From Dreissena polymorpha (Eukaryota > Mollusca > Bivalvia > Myida > Dreissenidae), in assembly GCF_020536995.1 (NCBI RefSeq), contig NC_068357.1, positions 129,070,903 to 129,134,902 of the forward strand: DNA of 64,000 nt. Direction: 5' to 3'. Position numbers and translations under genes: made by a program. Shown piece by piece: positions 1 through 12,900 of the stretch. The stretch's first letter is position 1; each line of letters opens with the position of its first letter. The notes below the pieces were generated by a model. The model was not told where the DNA came from. It saw nothing but the letters and a program-made list of their open reading frames with translations, and did no database searches.

Positions 1-190
1 ATATTGGGGGAGCATAAAAATATACAACGTTGACAAGAAGCCGATTCTTGTCACCAGGGGGTGACTAGAAACCGATTTATTTCACTCTGGGGTGACATGA
101 AACCGATTCTAGTCACCCGGGGGTGAAGAGCGTCGGCTTGAAGTCACCCAAGGGTGACATGAATCGGTTTCTAGTCATTCCCGGTTGATT
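1..190. repeat. Short repeat built on an ACCGATT / TCACCC..GGGTGAC motif
   Basis: The first 190 bases hold several copies of a module in which ACCGATT is followed by a near-palindrome of the form TCACCC(N)GGGTGA. Copies occur in both orientations: GAAACCGATT near 69 and 110, and AATCGGTTTC near 163. The alternating orientation suggests a small tandem or inverted array cut by the window edge. The family is not recognised. Confidence 0.5.
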
Positions 191-344
191 TTTGGGCCAT
201 TTCAGGTCGACAATGACCCAATTTGCAAAGCTATCATATTATTCGTATACATGTCGCCAGTATACAGCCAGGACATGGAGTTCAACCAAATGTCAAGTTT
301 TAAACATAACCAGAAATAAATCAAAATTCTCTATTAATTACAGA

Positions 345-1147
345 CTTCATGGACAAATATAAGGAACTGTTGACAATGCAAAATACTTAGGTGTTGCCAT
401 TTCAAAAGACCTTTCCTGGAACACCCATATAAAATACAAATAACGCCAATAAATCTCTTGGTTTTCTGCGCAGGAACATACAGACAAGAAATTCCATATT
501 TCGCCAGCTCGTATACAAGACTATAGTTAGACCACAGGTTTAATATGCTTCTCCGTATGGAGTCTTCACACATTACAAAATATAGTATACAAAAAATTGA
601 AAAAGTACAGCGTGGACCAGTCCGCTGGGTCAAGCATAACTATTCCCCATACGACAGTGTCACCTCGATGCAACAGAAACTTGGTTGGCAGACCCTACAA
701 GACAGACAAAATGACACTAAATTAACCATCTTTTTCAAAATTGTTCAAGGTTTAGTGGCTGTGCCCCTACCATCATATGAAGAGTGACCCGCCAGATTCA
801 CTTACCAAATGTACCTCCTCTCGTACAGACAGATCCACACCACTGCACATTATTATACGTTTTCATTTTTCCCAAGTGCTATTGTGATGTGGAACAACCT
901 CCCTGCCACTACAGTTTTACATCCCGATCTTGAAGGGTTTAAGCAGTCCCTGCTTTCCCCTTCTGCCTTGAACTCCGGGAGACATGTTGTTTTTTATCAG
1001 TTTTTAACTTTAAATCACTTCAGCTTATATGATAAATCTATCATACTTTTATCTTTCTCACTTTTCACTTTTAACACTTTGATCTAGCACTGACTGCGCA
1101 CCAGTCAATAATACCCGCAAGGGGGGTTAGACAGTTTATATAGATAG
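345..1147 (+). mobile_element. 3' end of a non-LTR retrotransposon (Jockey/CR1-type LINE), degenerate
   Basis: Conceptual translation gives the region after the reverse transcriptase palm. It shows the stretches YLGV-like, NKSLGFLRRNI, a VRPQ..YAS step, the IEKVQR region, KLGWQTLQDR and LSYRQIHT, ending in PSAIVMWNNLP. This order is typical of the RT thumb and C-terminal part of Jockey/CR1-group LINEs. The reading is spread over all three frames with several stops, so the copy is dead and 5'-truncated. It ends in a short TAGATAGAT run near 1140, as expected for LINEs of this group, whose 3' ends are often short microsatellites. The clade is uncertain. Confidence 0.75.
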
Positions 1148-3160
1148 ATGTTTAATGGTGAAACACAAATTAAGGCCATACTTACATGCAACATTGAACT
1201 AAATTTGACAGTATTTGACTTTCCTGCTGGTATTGCACAAGTAGGTGCGGATAAAGACTGTGGCATGTATATAGGGGCTAACTGTGCCATCAAAGCAATA
1301 ATGCACAAACAAGCTGGACCAGCAGCAGAGTCAGTGTATGATATGTTCACATTTTATTGAAATCATACACTAAATCATATCTTGCCCTATTCAAATCTTA
1401 TTCTTTTGAACATTCAATTTGAACCGTAAATATACATGTTTATTGTGTGATTTCTTATATTGTATAACACATCCCACTCGCATGATATATTTTGCATATC
1501 TGCGACTTGAACACTTTGAACAAATCACATCAGTGCAAACAAAGTTTTGTTTAAAGCAAACAGGCTTATAAACTGTTCAAGGTGGATTTCCCTTACCCCA
1601 AAATGTTTTATTTAACGCACCTTTTAGCGACTCATGTTTGCCTTATTGTATAGATATTTACAAACACTTTTGCGAACTTTTTTATTTCAAATTACCACAT
1701 TTTATGTAGCCTGTTAAGATGTTTTTAACGTAATCATCCATATTCAGTGGCTTTTATTAATTTAAAGTTAGCATTGTTAAGACCAATCATAGTTGTATTT
1801 GTTAGAAAAAGAAATTAACGCGTCTGTGTTATCACTTATGACAGATTATGCATTGGAAATGTATAATTAGTTTAACCTTAACAGTAGGGTATAGTCTATG
1901 ATTACTAACCGGTACACCGGAAATAGCTGTACGTCATTTTCTTTTTCTCCTCCCATAGCTTCGGAAACAAATATTTGCAACATAAAAAAACGCGTGATTA
2001 TGGGGATAATAATTCACGAGTAGTATGTACCTTTATATTTGTTACTTTTATCTCAGAAAATCTTGTGTATAATAAAATGTATATTTGTCACATTATATTT
2101 TCTGTGAAATCAGCCCGTTTTGTGTTTCTTAATCATGATGTCTTATAAATGAATAGCTCTTGTGACATGCTACGTTAGCGTTACCGATGGGACGATTGAA
2201 CTTTAGCGGTACGCAACACTTAACATCAAACCCTTTACCGTTAACCCTTGACACCTAACACATAACAACTAACGCAACACCTTATAATCCTTTTATCCTA
2301 TATTAGTTCTGGCTTCCATAACTTTAAATGTCGCTTTTTATGATTTTTGACTGGCGCGACTTTATAGTTATGGACCAACCCCATTAGGAAAGTCAACCAG
2401 AAATCCCCGAAAAGTTGACAGTTAACAAAGACCGGTCCAAAACAGCTTTTAAATGCAGTTGTTGGCCCAAATCAACCACTTGATTGGAAAGATTGACATT
2501 TTTCACATTTAACTGATATATTCTTTCACAAAAAACTATCTTAAACATTTAAAATGTATCTATTCTGCTCATACATATCGAGAAAAACAGCGATGTGACA
2601 GACTTTCTTGAAATGCGAATCTCCCGAGATTTCACGGTCATATGACGTTATTTCTATTTTTAGTAACAAACCATGTGCTCAAGTGTTTTCAAATTCAGAA
2701 TGACATTTCCCGGTATTTTAATTATTCTGTCTTATTTTGTAAACAAATTGTAGTGTCAATACAAAGTCAAAGTAAATATTATATAAAACTACCTGATTCA
2801 CAATGAAATCAGTCTTATAATCCACCAGACGTAAGTTGTTAATCACAAATAATAGATTTCAGAAAACGAAAGTAATGTTTACAATTTCAGCATAAAATGT
2901 CACGGTTTATCCGAAAGTATCCAAATGAAAACTCGTCACGTGACAAAGCAACAATGGCGTCAAAATTGTGAATTTCAGACTGATGAGAGTTATTTTCATC
3001 TAATGTAAGATGCATTTGAAACATCTGAACCTTAAAACATTCCTCGATGCAGTAATTTATATTCATTCACTAATATATGTAGAAATGTATCCAAGAAAAT
3101 GAGCTTTCTTTGATTTATAGCGTGACATTAATATGTTACGACTCTGGTTGACTTTCGATA
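1148..3160. other. No gene seen
   Basis: There is a 70-codon open stretch at 1148-1360 (residues VGADKDCGMYIGANCAIKAIMHKQAG), which I do not recognise and which has no convincing splice context. The rest is A+T-rich sequence without an exon, tandem array or terminal-repeat element that I could find. Confidence 0.4.
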
Positions 3161-3169
3161 CGGGGTTAG

Positions 3170-3215
3170 CTTCAGCGTACAGGTCTGTCAATACTATATA
3201 AACTGTACGCTGAAG
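3170..3215. repeat. Inverted repeat, 13-bp arms
   Basis: CTTCAGCGTACAG at 3170-3182 and its exact complement CTGTACGCTGAAG at 3203-3215 flank a 20-base loop. A second small hairpin, GGGGGC-tacc-GCCCCC, follows near 3250. No element could be assigned. Confidence 0.5.
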
Positions 3216-4244
3216 TTTCTTTAGCTAATCCTATATATTTCTTTAGTATCGGGGGCTACCGCCCCCAAACCGCCGCTTTGTCGAAAGTGGTAAACAACTG
3301 CGTACTGTTGAAGTTCAATCTAGCCTTACTGATCGTCGAAATTGCCTTTGGCGATTACAATTCTTGGCTGGCGATTAAAAATAAGATTTTCATGAAATAG
3401 GCGATTGAAAAAATAGACCCTATGCTTAACAAATACACACTCTAAATGCCTGTTTTCGAATTCAGGCCGTATAAATAGGTATTCGTATAAATCGCCAGAA
3501 ACATCGCTAAGATTACACAGATAAAACCCTAACCGGAAAGGCCCCAGGGGATAATCCACATGGCTAATGTTTTAATTGGTCACACTTTACACTGCGACCA
3601 AACTTTTCTAACATTTGGTCTACTTGGCGATTTACATGATAACTGAATCAATGAAGCGTGCCATGTAATGACCTATGCTTTATATGTGACGATTCAACGT
3701 TATAGAATTGACAAGTACGGAATTGTCATTTAATCTGATAGGCGAAGTTATGGCATTGACATAACCACTATAAACTAAAAAAGTAGATATGAGTAACTTA
3801 CTTCCCTTTACGGTCGCTATGCGACATGAAAGACCTATTTAGAAAGTGAGTTGCAGATTCCGGGAAAAATGGATGCTGCGAACGAAAATGGAAAGTCGAA
3901 GCCACAGAAATTAACACAATTCTTTAGAAAAAAAAGCGGACAGAATAATGTAAACTCAGGAAATGACCAAATATTAGGTTTGTGATCCGAGGACGTCTAA
4001 AGTAGTGCAGACGTGAATGCAGAATCGGGAACGTCTACCTGTCAAGTCTCACCGTTTCGCCGTGAGTCTCAGGGTTTTTGACGGTCTAATGCTGACTAAG
4101 TAATTTCTCACGCATTTCTTCAAAAATGAAAAAAGTAATGTTGGATTTCATAAAATGTTGTATAATTACTACCGAGGCGGCGGGCTGTTTTAGTGGTTTC
4201 TAACCTAAATACCACATATACTGAAAACTGTTAAATGGTGTTAT
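3216..4244. other. No supported gene; short ORF with a PIP-box-like motif
   Basis: An ATG at 3870 opens about 38 codons that include PQKLTQFF, which resembles a PCNA-binding PIP box, followed by RKK. There is no clear donor site and no matching downstream exon. It may be the N-terminus of a transposon protein or chance. Confidence 0.25.
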
Positions 4245-4393
4245 GTATGCTTCGTGAGGCTACTGCGTCCGACCCGAATCTCCGAAACCTTGTTCAATGC
4301 ATAGCACAGGGATTCCCAGAAGATACCAAAGATTTGCCACCAGAATTAAGAGCCTACCATCGTTCATCACCCAGTAGTGTATTTTCTTGGTAA
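4245..4393 (+). mobile_element. Ty3/gypsy LTR retrotransposon pol fossil (small fragment)
   Basis: About 48 codons starting LREATASDP and including QGFPEDTKDLPPELR resemble the linker that precedes the integrase zinc-binding domain in Ty3/gypsy pol. No LTRs, RT or integrase core are seen nearby. It is an old, broken fragment. Confidence 0.5.
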
Positions 4394-4694
4394 TAAGATA
4401 GATTCTAGGAAATAGTGTTGCAAGTTTGTTTTTTGATGACTGCTTTACGGTAGACTTATGCGAACATGCATCGATTTAGAATGAAGTCTTATGCGTTGTT
4501 TGATACCTGAATTGTGCAAATCGGTTGAAAATTGATGGAGTAGTGAGCTTCGGAAATTGGCTGGTATGCCGAAATCAGCAATTCAAGTGTCTAAGTCAGA
4601 TATATTGTTATATATATAAGTAAAAAAAAAAAAATCAACAAACTTTTTTTGTCATGGGGTGAAGTAGCTAATGCCGAATGCCTGTGATTATATA

Positions 4695-5748
4695 CAGTCC
4701 AATCTGCCCGAGCGACCGCCTGTTAATAGCGACCAACAGTCAATAACAACCACACCGATTTCCTCCCGAACGATTTCACTATATATTGAACCTGCGAATA
4801 AAGCCCACCTGTGAACAAAGACCAAAGACCACCCTTTTACATTCCCTTTGTATTTAAGTGACTCGCGATTAATCTACTTATTGCCGAAAATATCAAAGAC
4901 AAATTTGGGGCTTTCATAAACTCATTCGGAAATTAACAGTTTCATATCATTTACGATGCCTATTAAAGACAAACATTTTGATAGTTATTCTCTTCTTAAA
5001 TTTCTCCGTAATAAGACGTTCATAGATTATAGAAAAGTAAATTGTCAGTTCAAGTTAACCAGCATGGCTTCCAAGCGTAAGTTCTTGACGTTGGAAGAAC
5101 GCGTTAAGGTCATTAGTTTGTTTGGTAAAGGACACAGTTGTAGACGAGTGGCTAGTGATCTTTGTGTAGGAAAAACTCAAATTCAGAGCATTTTAAAGCG
5201 TAAACATGAGATTATGGACGAATTCGAGGAGAACGTAAACTGTGAAAGTACAATGTAAACGCCCTAAGCGTGAGTCGGAATTCGCGTATATAAATATCAG
5301 ATGTCATTTAGTGTCCATAACTGTCAACTTTACTGGTTGTGTAGTAGTGATTCATGTATTTCATGTATAAATGTTTGCTATGTTATGTGTATTTTGTACT
5401 TTGTTCTTTGTAGAATTACATGTACATGTACGTATACATGTATATCAAATGTTATTTATACAGAATATGATAAATTAAATAAATAATAAAAACATAAGGG
5501 AATAGAAATACAACATGTAATAAATATACAAATGTAAAACAAAACTGTGTTTCAATCCTTTATTTCATTATACATGCATAAGTATTCAAACATTTAAACA
5601 ATAGAGCACATACATAGATAAGGTACCTGTTAAAAAACTACTAGCATATTTTGCAAAGTTTCGTTCGACCCTGCGAATAAAGACCACCTGTGAACAAAGA
5701 CCACAACGACCAAATCCCTTGAGTGGTCTTTATTGACAGGTTGGACTG
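4695..5748 (+). mobile_element. Tigger/pogo-type DNA transposon, internally deleted
   Basis: The ends are inverted: the left reads CAGTCCAATCTGCC and the complement of the right reads CAGTCCAACCTGTC. Both ends abut TA (4693-4694 and 5749-5750). A TA target duplication and CAGT-type termini are standard for pogo/Tigger elements of the Tc1/mariner superfamily. Inside is an ORF for only the N-terminal DNA-binding domain; the DDE catalytic region is absent, so the copy is non-autonomous at about 1.05 kb. A segment near the left end (TGCGAATAAAG.CCACCTGTG) is repeated in direct orientation near the right end (from about 5672). Confidence 0.8.
5064..5258 (+). CDS. CENP-B/psq-type helix-turn-helix fragment of a Tigger transposase
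   Basis: The ORF reads MASKRKFLTLEERVKVISLF and then includes GHSCRRVASDLCVGKTQIQS followed by ILKRK. This is the canonical N-terminal HTH of Tigger/CENP-B-like transposases, which binds the transposon ends. The family's usual opening MASKRK supports the start at 5064; the longer in-frame upstream extension is less likely. The ORF stops after 64 residues, where a full transposase would continue for several hundred residues through a second HTH and a DDE domain. Flanking sequence up to both inverted ends is non-coding. If expressed it could only bind DNA. Identity is from remembered family sequence. Confidence 0.75.
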   Translation: MASKRKFLTLEERVKVISLFGKGHSCRRVASDLCVGKTQIQSILKRKHEIMDEFEENVNCESTM

Positions 5749-6973
5749 TAGTTTGAAACTATGAGTATTTGTCAATTTGATTAATTGAGTATTATTGCAT
5801 ACTGAAAATATGAAATATAACACTTTGAAATAACAAAACACTGACTAGAACTGCTTAAACTTTGAACACAGTTTTGAAAACATGACTAGTAGTGTCAACA
5901 TTATCAATAGCATTCCCTTTGCTAGGCTCCATGTTTGTTGATAAGTTGCACAATCATTGTTGTAAAGATAAACAAAAAAGAAATTCCATCTGCCAATCCT
6001 GTGTGTGTATGTTTGAGCATCAAATCACTTGTATTTACCTAAATAAACATTTAACAACTATTGAAAGATTTTTCAATTCAATCTCGTAAATATTCAACCA
6101 GTGCCCGCCATTTTTAATTTGATAATTTCACTGAGTAACATAGTGGGTGGGGTAAACATGATGAAAAACGCCAAAATAAGGAGAAGAACATTTAAATATA
6201 GGGGTTCATTGTATGAATTCTTATTTGTAAGGAAAGATAAGATGATTAAACTTTCAAACTCGAAACCACATTGTTTGATTTTGTCAAATATTAAATTCCA
6301 GAGGTGGCGAATAACAAATATGATTCGTCCACAGCCGTATTCGAGTAATTAGAATATTTGAATGTATCGTATCAGCCCTTATTCGGACGTGCCTTAGTGT
6401 CGATGCCTGTGTCTGTTTGCCAGGAACACATGCTCCCACTGAGTTTGTTTGCCTTGGTTTTTATCTGAACTTTCATAAGTGGAAGTTCATCATTATTATA
6501 AATAATTTGTTCGCCAGACAACTCGCCCGATTCAACTCGTCCCAAAAATAGGACAAGTCACCCCAAATTTATTGGACATATAAAATACCAGCTTATTCAC
6601 CTTGTGTCATTAGAACAGAACCGAGTTTTTTTTTATTTAAGCATATTACAGCTGATCGTAAAAATTTATTATAAAACATGTGCGTGAAAATAATTAGTAA
6701 TCAAACTATTAATAATCAAGAGAACAGATACATGTAAGTAATAGCTAATGTTATAATGTCTGCCATTTAAAAAAAATGAGAATATGATTATCATATTTCT
6801 ATATTTTTTATCTTCAACAACAAATACAGGTTAAAGTTCTTAATAAACTAGTAATGAAGTTTATGAAAACAAAAAATAGAAACCCTAATGAATAGAAATT
6901 CTTTGTGCCTAAAAAAACTTTTAGGAATGGCTAGCTAGCTTGGTGTTTTTATTTTTTTTTCTCACAATTTCAG
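5749..6973. other. Upstream region or first intron of the lipid transfer gene; nothing else seen
   Basis: The sequence is A+T-rich with several short ORFs that lack homology I recognise. The missing first coding exon of the phosphatidylinositol transfer protein (about seven codons, expected to end in a split Tyr or Phe codon before a GT donor) was looked for here and further upstream and not found. Confidence 0.4.
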
Positions 6974-9900
6974 CCGTGTGGTACTTCCTATGAAAGTAGA
7001 AGAGGTAAGTTTTTAAAGCCATTTACAAACTATAAACTCAAACATTTTATTAAAGTAAATTCAGGCGACTTGCCCAAAAATACACAATAAACACAAACAA
7101 TAAACAATGACAGTTGCCCTGTAACTACTTTTACCCTTATTCAATATAAATTTAGGTACATGTACCCGGTAGATGTACAATACATATACATGTGTACATA
7201 CAAAATTATGAATTGATGTTGTTTCACAGGTGAATATGCATGTTACTTTTACTTAATGTGTAATTTAATCATTAGTTGATCCCATTAATGAATAAAAATC
7301 AGAAACTGAATATCCACCATATGTACCGGTAAGTACTGCTATTAGCCAAAATGTATTTCCTTTGAAATCCACAGTTTGTAGTTATTATTTGATTTCTCTG
7401 TATTTGTACTGTGTACTCTCACTGCAGTACCAGGTAGCCCAGCTGTATTCAGTAGCTGAAGCCAGTAAGGAAAACACAGGTGGAGGGGAGGGTATTGAAG
7501 TACTCGTCAACGAACCATTTGACCTGAATGACCCTAATCTACCAGCAGAAAGAAAACCAGACAGCCCTCTCCAGGCTAATGGTAAATCATATTCGAAGGG
7601 ACAGTACACACACAAGATATACCATTTGCAAAGGTAATAAGCTGATAAATTATTGAAAGTACTTAATTGGAACCAATTAAATGATGTAAACCATAAATTC
7701 ATTGTAGCTGTTCTGTGAAAACATTAAACAAATAGTGTAACAACACTTTGAAGTGTGCCCCAAGCTCATTTTAGGTTCCTAAATTTTAAAAATGTCAACA
7801 AACATGGCAAGGAGACACTCTTACAAAGCCAACTATGCAGTGGCAAGTTAGTCCATCACATTTTCCCGGAGAAAACGTGTTTTCCATGCACCATTTACTG
7901 CATTTATAACTGCACTCCTAAGCAGTTTTGTTGAAAAGTCCATTAACTAAGCACTATCAAGCTGAAGCAAAATTGGAGAATATAATTGATGCCTTAGCTC
8001 ACAGTCACAGTTCTGCTATAGTATAGTTACATGTCTCAACATGTTTGTAACCGTAGAAAATTGTTTAGATGATGAGAAATGTTTACTAGTTGTAACATCT
8101 TTGTTATTATTGTTGATGGACTCCATACTATTTATTATCTTTTATACATATAGACACAAATGAATGTATAATTAGAAGTGTATCTTCTGTTTTTCAGTAA
8201 AGTTCCAAGTTTTATCAGAGCAATTGCACCCAAAGGTTCTCTAGAAATTCACGAAAAAGCATGGAATGCCTACCCATACTGCAGGACCATAGTTACGGTA
8301 AGTGATCATGCTATTCTCAAATTGACGCGCGTTACCAGGGCTGTGTATTATTCTGTACGGATGGTGTCTCTTTGTTAAATGTTATTGGGTGTTGATGTGT
8401 CTAATCAGCGAATATATAATTGATTATAGCGGACTCAGTATGGATAGGATGAGATTTTAGACTTACCCCAATTAAATCAACTTTGTATCATGAACATTTA
8501 TAGCTATCAGACAAGGGCCTAACAGGGTTGTAGACCATGTCTGGCAAAGGTCCCACCAAGCCCCCTTGTTTTGATTTTGTCACATTATTTTAACAAAAGT
8601 TGTATTTGAAGTTGCAATAAGTCTGGAATGCTTTCATGTATTAGTTCTGTGTCTATAATTATAAACCATTCAACAGTCATATTCAATGTGATGGAACTTT
8701 AGAATTACAATCACCGAAATGAAGTGTTTTGTTTCCGCCATGTGCATTTAACATAATGAGACAATTATATTTTAACCAATCTGTATTCCATTCAAGCCAG
8801 ATGGTATTTGTGGTCTGGGCAAATGAACACTTCTCAAAATAAAGTCGCTACCAGTATGAGTTTGAATGAAAATGGCGAGTAGATCCGAATGTGTGAAAAT
8901 TTGCAACTTTGTCATATTTGTTCTTGCTTATAACACTGTAATTGAATCGAAGTGAGGTGCATTTTTTTAATGCACTAAATTCAATAAATAAAGTGTTTTA
9001 AAGGATTTAAAAAAACCCTGACATTTCTCCTTTTAATTGAAGATTTTTTGTACCATTTTGCTTTGGCAATGGGTCTGTTATACATAACGGGTAACAGGCT
9101 AAAATGGTTTTAAGTGGTTTTTATTAAGCATTTTGGCAGGCTTAACTTTAACTCACCTTTTTAGTATTTTTTTGTTTCTGCGGATTTCTTATCCCATGCG
9201 TATCTTTGAATTTGTGTCATTGTTTATTTTAAAACATACTTATTTTTGTTAAAATAAATAATTTTTTCAGCAAAGTTTTGAAGGTCCAAAGCATTGGTTA
9301 ACCCTTTATGACGCATTTTGTCTGATATCATGAAAGATTTTTTAATCCATAATGTCTTTGAATACCATCAACACACCCACATCTGTTGACGTCATTATAC
9401 CCCCACAAACGAAGTTTAGGGGGGTATATAGGAGTGAACTTGTCTGTCAGTCGTTCTTTTGGTCTGTCTGTCTGTCTGTATTAAGTGTCCGCTCTCTAAT
9501 GCAATTAGTTTTCATCCGATCTTCACCAAACTTGGTCAGAATTTGTATCTACATGATGTCTAGGCCAAGTTCGAACATGGGCCTTGCCGGGTCAAAAACT
9601 AGGTCACGGGGTCACTTAGTGCATTTTAAACATTCAACATGTTGTCCGCTCTCTAATTCAAGTAGTTTTCATCGGATCTTCACCAAACTTGGTCAGAAGT
9701 TTTATGGAGATGATCTTAAGGTCAAGTTAAATCGTGGGCCTTTCTGGGTCAAAAACTAGGTCAAGGGGTCACTTAGTGCGTTTTAAAAATTAAGCATGGT
9801 GTCTGCTGTTTGTGTGAAGACAACATGCAAAATATATGTGTCAATGCAGCATGTGGGGGTATTCGTCACGTCTGTGACAAAGCTCTAGTTTATCTTGACA

Positions 9901-12900
9901 TTGACATACTGTTGGACTTAATTTTATGGGTCAATAAACCCTTACTGAAGGCTACCACCTGCTTGACAGTAGTAGTTAATGGAATGCAGCTACTTATTTT
10001 GTTATTGTTTTCCTATTTCTCACAGAACCCAGGTTACATGAAGGATGCATTCTTCATCAAAATTGAAACCATGCACTTTGAAGATAGAGGAGCGATGGAG
10101 AATGTAAGTACATAGAAACAGTTTGAATGGAAAACCAACAGAAGGTCCATAGTTGAAGAAGGTGTCATTACTTTAAAACCTCAATTTAAGCACAGTCACC
10201 TCAAAAATAAAAAAATACTTGATTTTCAACAATGTCTAGTAATTTCTCAACTTCTTTTGGCCCTGATTTGATTAAAGTTGCCATTAAAAGAGAAATCAAT
10301 TACTTAACCAGAATTTTCATAGGCCATAAGATAATTTACTTACCAACATTCATTATACCCCCATAAATGGTAATTATACCCATATTACTGGTAATGGGGG
10401 CTATATAGGAGTCACTTTGTCGGTCTGTCTGTCGGTCTGTCCCGAAATTTCATCCGATCTTCACCAAACTTGAATATGGGTCATGCCAGGTCAAAAACTA
10501 GGTCACGGGTCACTTAGTGTGTTTAAAGCCGAAAATTTGTCCGGACCATAAATATGTAATTTATCGTAAGATTTTAAAATGACTTAGTACATTTGTTCAC
10601 CATCATGGGACGGTGTGTCATGTGAAAAAGAACGTTGATATCTCCAAGGTCAAGGTCATACTTGAGGTTCAAAGGTCAAATGCTTGTCCGGGCCATAACT
10701 TTGTCATTTATTGTGAGATTTAAAATCTTTTGGCAAATTTGTTCACCATCAGTGGACGGTGTGTTGGGCGAAAGAATTATGTCGATATCTCCAAGGTCAA
10801 GGTCACACTTTGAGTTCAAGGATAATAAATTAGCTTGTCCGGGCCATAACTTTGTCATTCATTGTAAGATTTTAAAATCATTTGGCACATTTATTCACCA
10901 TAATTGGAGGGTGTGTTGCGCGAAAGAATTACATTGATATTTCCAAAGTCAAGGTCACACTTAAAGTTCAAAGATCAAAACTGGCCATAAATGAGCTTGT
11001 TCGGGCCATAACAATGTCGTTCATTGTGAGATTTAAAAATCATTTGGCACATTTGTTCACCATCATTGGACGGTGTGTAGCGCGAAAGAATTACGTTGAT
11101 ATCTTCAAGGTCAAGGTCACACTTTGAGTTTAAAGGTCAAAAATGGCCATAAATAAGCTTGTCCGGGCCATAACTATGTTGTTCATTGTGAGATTTTAAA
11201 ATCATTTGGAACATTTTTTCACCATAATTGTACGATGTGTCGCGCGAAAGAATTACGTGATATATTTAAGGTCAAGGTCACTCTTTTAGTTCAAAGGTCA
11301 AAAATGGCAATAAATGATTTTGTCTGGACCATAACTATAGTCATTCATTGTGAGATTTTAAAATGACTCTGTACATTAATTTTGTTCACAGTCATTGGAC
11401 GGCGTGTCATTGGAAAGAATTTGATAGTTCAAAGGTCAAAATGGCTGTAAATAATAATGGCATAATAATTCTTAAAAATTGCCATAAATTACATTCTCTT
11501 GTTTTGTGAAGACATCATGCAAAATAGTCTGTGTCGATGCGGCACGTGGGGGTATACATCACGTCTGTGACAAAGCTATAGTTTCTTCTGGTATTGTCTG
11601 ATATTTGACAGACTGCATGGAGAGTGAAAGTAGTTTACTATTAAATATTAAATGGTTATTATAAACTTATATCTAGTGGAATTCAAATCTCAGTTTATGG
11701 AATTACAATGTAAAAAAAATAACAAAAGAGTTACATTTTATCATGGACAATTTTATAAAGAAGTTTATTTTGTGTACAACATCATTTCCAAATAATGCAG
11801 TACCAACTGTAATGTGAAATTAAATCTGTTGAATAATGTAGAACATAATTGGACAGATGAGTAATTGATATTGTTTTTTAAAAGATATGCAAACAAATAT
11901 TTACTATGAAATTAGGCAACATGCACACTATTCAAATAAAGGTTGTCTCTCTTAAGTCTCTGTTTTTGTAGTCAGATCATGTAGTGTTTTTCCCAGGAGG
12001 GCAAAGGGGCATGGCGCATTACTTTCAAAAAGGGCATTTTAGCGCGACGTTTAGGCAATAAAGGGCAAAAACGTTCCGTGAATACCTGAATTAGGGAGAA
12101 ACATGTAATCGCATCAGAGGTAGTTGTGGAAAAAATATAAACAAGCACATTTAATGGTAATAGATGTATTTAACTTACTATGATTTATGTTAATATATTT
12201 ACCTTGCAATGTACATTTAAGTTCCATGCTGTTTCAATAAACTGTACAGCACGACAAACATAATAAAGCAATATATGCATATGAATCTGATTATACACAG
12301 ATCCACTAACATATAAATGAAACCATGTTTGTCTTATCCCATTTTCTAACAATAATCTTGACAGATGTTTAAAATAACATTGCGAGCAAAGACCTATAGA
12401 TATGCTATGTTATCTATAGGTCTTTGTTGTGAGTAACAATATGCAAACACTCGTTTCCGTGACATAAATCCACCGAGTAGATTACAAATAAATAAATAAT
12501 GTTGTTGCTATCTAAAACATTTGTATGCATCGTTGATTATCACAGACATTTCATTAATTCCTTCTTAATGTATAATCTCCATCGTTAATTCGATCGTTTA
12601 CGACGTTATTTGCCATTTTTGCCGAGTCACAATTTAATTCTGTATAGTCCGCCATGTTGATAAAATGTCAAATGATGTAAGCGACAGGTGCGCATAGCAA
12701 CGTTAAATCGTATATGCGATTCGCATTTTGTTAAATTAGTATACGTCTCAGTAATTATTTCAATAATTAGATCTAATTATCTTAAAGACGAAAACGATAA
12801 AGAATAAATTTGTTTGTGATTTTAAATGTAATTATGTGTAAAAGTATATGTTTTGATATAACTGAATAATGCATGCAATGCACAATTGCCACGAGAATAG

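Noticed and set aside
1148-1360. 70-residue ORF after the LINE as a host exon
   Set aside because: Not recognised, no splice sites in support, and it directly follows a LINE tail.
3870-3985. ORF with a PIP-box-like PQKLTQFF as a first exon
   Set aside because: No usable donor site or partner exon was found, and the motif is short enough to arise by chance.
4956-5063. Upstream in-frame extension of the Tigger HTH ORF
   Set aside because: The family starts at MASKRK; the extra residues have no similarity to transposases.
9352-11127. ORFs of 60-135 residues in the PITP introns
   Set aside because: They lie within family A repeats and recur only because the repeat units recur.
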